Assembly: GCA_020024465.1 (NCBI GenBank)
Contig: JAHHTT010000080.1
Coordinates: 1 to 6,957, forward strand
Direction: 5' to 3'
Length of the DNA: 6,957 bases
Source: Odoribacter sp.
GTDB taxonomy: Bacteria; Bacteroidota; Bacteroidia; Bacteroidales; Marinifilaceae
Made by a program: the position numbers and the translations under genes. Positions 5,372 to 6,957 of the stretch are shown here, piece by piece; position 1 is the stretch's first letter, and every line of letters starts with the position of its first letter. The notes below the pieces were generated by a model that was given only the letters and a program-made list of their open reading frames with translations, did no database searches and had not been told where the DNA came from.

Positions 5372-6871
5372 ATGAAAGCAAAATATTTATCTACAGGTAT
5401 CATATTGAGCATAAGCACATTATTCAGTTCCTGTTCAAACAGCTGGCTAGATTTAAATCCGTCGACAGCAGTTCCCCAAGACCAGGCGATGACCACTCTC
5501 GAGGGAATACAAGCAGCACTCAACGGAGTTTATCGCCAAACATCCCAACATAGTTATTACGGTGACAACCATTGGTATTACGGCGACTGCCGTGCCGCTG
5601 ATGTTCAGGCCCGGGTCATCAATAAATCACGGATTGTCCCCTATTACACATACAATATACAACCGACAGACAACAACAATGTCGTCCTCCCTTGGAACCG
5701 CCCCTATCTGGTCATCCGACAAGCCAACAACCTGATACAGGAGATAGACCGATTTTCAAGTGAAAACATCATGCCGGAAATGCAACAAACAAAAGCAGAA
5801 GCACTTGTTTTACGGGGATTGGCATTATTTAATCTGACCCGTATGTACGGTATGCCATATATGAACGACAACGGAGCCTCCTTGGGCGTACCCATTGAGA
5901 CAAAACCTCAGACCCCAGAACACAAACCGGCACGCAATACCGTCGCAGAATGTTACAATCAGGTTATTACCGACTTACAGGATGCCATAAAGCTAGGTAT
6001 CAGTAAAGAAAAAAAGGATGGTCATATCAACTATTGGGGAGTACAGGCTCTGCTTTCACGCATTTATCTGAACAAAGGAGATTACAAAAATGCTTACACT
6101 TGTGCAACAGATGTCATTGAAAACAATGGAGGTCTTTACCATCTGTACAATCGGGAAGAATACCCTACCATATGGGGACAAGACTTTCAGGCCGAATCCA
6201 TATTTGAACTTTACATTGACACCAATGAACCTTCAGAATGGGGCGGAGGCTCCGGTGGTGAAGGAGCACCTTCCGTATATGCTGACGATTCTGCAGAAAA
6301 CGGCTGGAACAATTTAATCTTAACGGATGATTTTTTGAGCCTTTTAAATGAAGATACAGAAGATATCCGCCATTCTATAACTAAAAAACCTCTTATAGAA
6401 AACAATACGTATCTACCGAAACAAGCCCGGACCCAACCGGTATTCCTGGCTAAATTCCCCGGTAAAAACGGAGATGTAAAAACAAACAACATCTGTATCA
6501 TCCGCCTTTCTGAAGTATATCTGAATGCAGCAGAAGCCGGTTTAAAAGAGGGAGGTGAATCAGCAGCCAAAGCGATGGAATACCTCAACCAGCTCATAGC
6601 AGAGCGCACCACCAATGCAACCCAGCAAGTGGAAACGGCACAATTTACAGTGGAACGTATACTGAAAGAGCGCCGTAAAGAACTGGTCGGAGAAGGACTT
6701 ATTTATTTCGATTATCTCCGTACACAGACACCTATCGAACGTAAAGGGGAATGGCATCTTGATTTGAAAAATTACGATGCTGTCACCATTCTGCACACAG
6801 ATCCGCGCGTTGCATTACCTATCCCTCAAAATGAAATAGATGCAAATCCTAACATCAAACCAAACAACTGA
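5372..6871 (+). CDS. SusD/RagB-family outer-membrane lipoprotein
   Basis: This complete 499-residue protein caps the SusC barrel on the cell surface and captures the ligand. Residues 1-21 are a lipoprotein signal with lipobox LFSSC, so Cys21 is the lipidated residue. The mature start CSNSWLDLNPSTAVPQ resembles the typical SusD opening. TPR-like helices are visible at about 140-160 (KAEALVLRGLALFNLTRMYG), 189-209, and 222-250 (WGVQALLSRIYLNKGDYKNA). The conserved C-terminal SusD segment has IIRLSEVYLNAAEAGLK (376-392), ILKERRKELVGEGLIYFDYLR (430-450, key residues ERRKEL and the EG pair) and ALPIPQNEIDANPNIKPN at the end. A glycine-rich loop, GGGSGGEG, lies at 291-298 and could be part of the variable ligand face. 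The length fits the single-module SusD family. The gene is second in the operon, 20 nt after the SusC stop, and is followed by a terminator, so no SusE/F-type or enzyme gene is co-transcribed. The ligand cannot be inferred from sequence alone. Confidence 0.96.
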   Translation: MKAKYLSTGIILSISTLFSSCSNSWLDLNPSTAVPQDQAMTTLEGIQAALNGVYRQTSQHSYYGDNHWYYGDCRAADVQARVINKSRIVPYYTYNIQPTDNNNVVLPWNRPYLVIRQANNLIQEIDRFSSENIMPEMQQTKAEALVLRGLALFNLTRMYGMPYMNDNGASLGVPIETKPQTPEHKPARNTVAECYNQVITDLQDAIKLGISKEKKDGHINYWGVQALLSRIYLNKGDYKNAYTCATDVIENNGGLYHLYNREEYPTIWGQDFQAESIFELYIDTNEPSEWGGGSGGEGAPSVYADDSAENGWNNLILTDDFLSLLNEDTEDIRHSITKKPLIENNTYLPKQARTQPVFLAKFPGKNGDVKTNNICIIRLSEVYLNAAEAGLKEGGESAAKAMEYLNQLIAERTTNATQQVETAQFTVERILKERRKELVGEGLIYFDYLRTQTPIERKGEWHLDLKNYDAVTILHTDPRVALPIPQNEIDANPNIKPNN

Positions 6872-6899
6872 AATTTCGGTGAGTTGATCCCAAAGATTT

Positions 6900-6907
6900 A
6901 AACGGGT
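6900..6907. repeat. Third copy of AAACGGGT, downstream of the susD-type gene
   Basis: This exact 8-mer matches the tandem pair at 2015-2030. It lies between the susD-type stop codon and the terminator. An 8-mer can recur by chance in 7 kb, so the link is weak. Confidence 0.3.
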
Positions 6908-6929
6908 CAAACATGATTCAATTTATAAA

Positions 6930-6957
6930 AAAGAGTCCGGCATATACCGGACTCTTT
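6930..6957 (+). terminator. Rho-independent terminator of the susCD operon (touches right edge)
   Basis: An 11-bp perfect stem pairs AAAGAGTCCGG (6930-6940) with CCGGACTCTTT (6947-6957) around the loop CATATA. The A-run before the stem (from 6927) and the T-run that ends the window suggest a bidirectional terminator whose U-tract continues beyond the edge. It lies 58 nt after the susD-type stop codon. The 58 nt between them hold no convincing gene, and an ATG at 6913 opens a frame that reads straight through the hairpin. Confidence 0.88.

Noticed and set aside
6211..6615. Minus-strand open frame of 134 codons within the susD-type gene
   Set aside because: It is antisense to a well-conserved SusD coding region, has no family features, and no promoter or leader is visible for it.
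6913..6957. ATG-initiated frame after the susD-type gene reaching the right edge
   Set aside because: It reads directly through both arms of the terminator hairpin, so it is unlikely to be a gene.

Overview
The window looks like a member of the Bacteroidota, most likely a gut Bacteroidales of the Bacteroides/Parabacteroides type. It has a SusC/SusD pair, a Bacteroidetes-style FecR anti-sigma factor with a C-terminal DUF4974-like region, a second SusC-type receptor carrying an STN domain, a Bacteroides-type -7 promoter element (TAnnTTTG), and start codons without Shine-Dalgarno sequences. The assignment rests on gene families and signals read by eye, not on a database search.

Layout. Two operons diverge from an intergenic region of about 300 bp. 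Leftward (minus strand), a complete fecR-type gene (843-1973) is followed after 72 nt by the 5' end of a TonB-dependent receptor (1-770). That receptor has a signal peptide, an STN signalling domain, a carboxypeptidase-regulatory-like domain and the start of the plug, and runs off the left edge. Rightward (plus strand), a complete SusC-type receptor without STN (2280-5351) is followed 20 nt later by a SusD-type surface lipoprotein (5372-6871). A strong hairpin terminator lies at the right edge. No enzyme gene is visible, so the substrate cannot be named.

How the parts work together. The left operon has the parts of a trans-envelope signalling relay: STN receptor in the outer membrane, FecR in the inner membrane, and an ECF sigma factor. 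The sigma factor gene that normally sits just upstream of fecR is absent; that position holds the divergent promoter region and the susCD pair. The right operon is a compact two-gene importer in which the SusD lid captures a ligand and the SusC barrel transports it using TonB energy. The shared intergenic region is rich in sequence structure: a 17-bp near-perfect palindrome with a second palindrome centred exactly 20 bp away, a C9A8 homopolymer junction, and several short direct repeats. These make it the most interesting part of the window. The genes themselves belong to well-known families, and I see no evidence of an entirely new kind of system.
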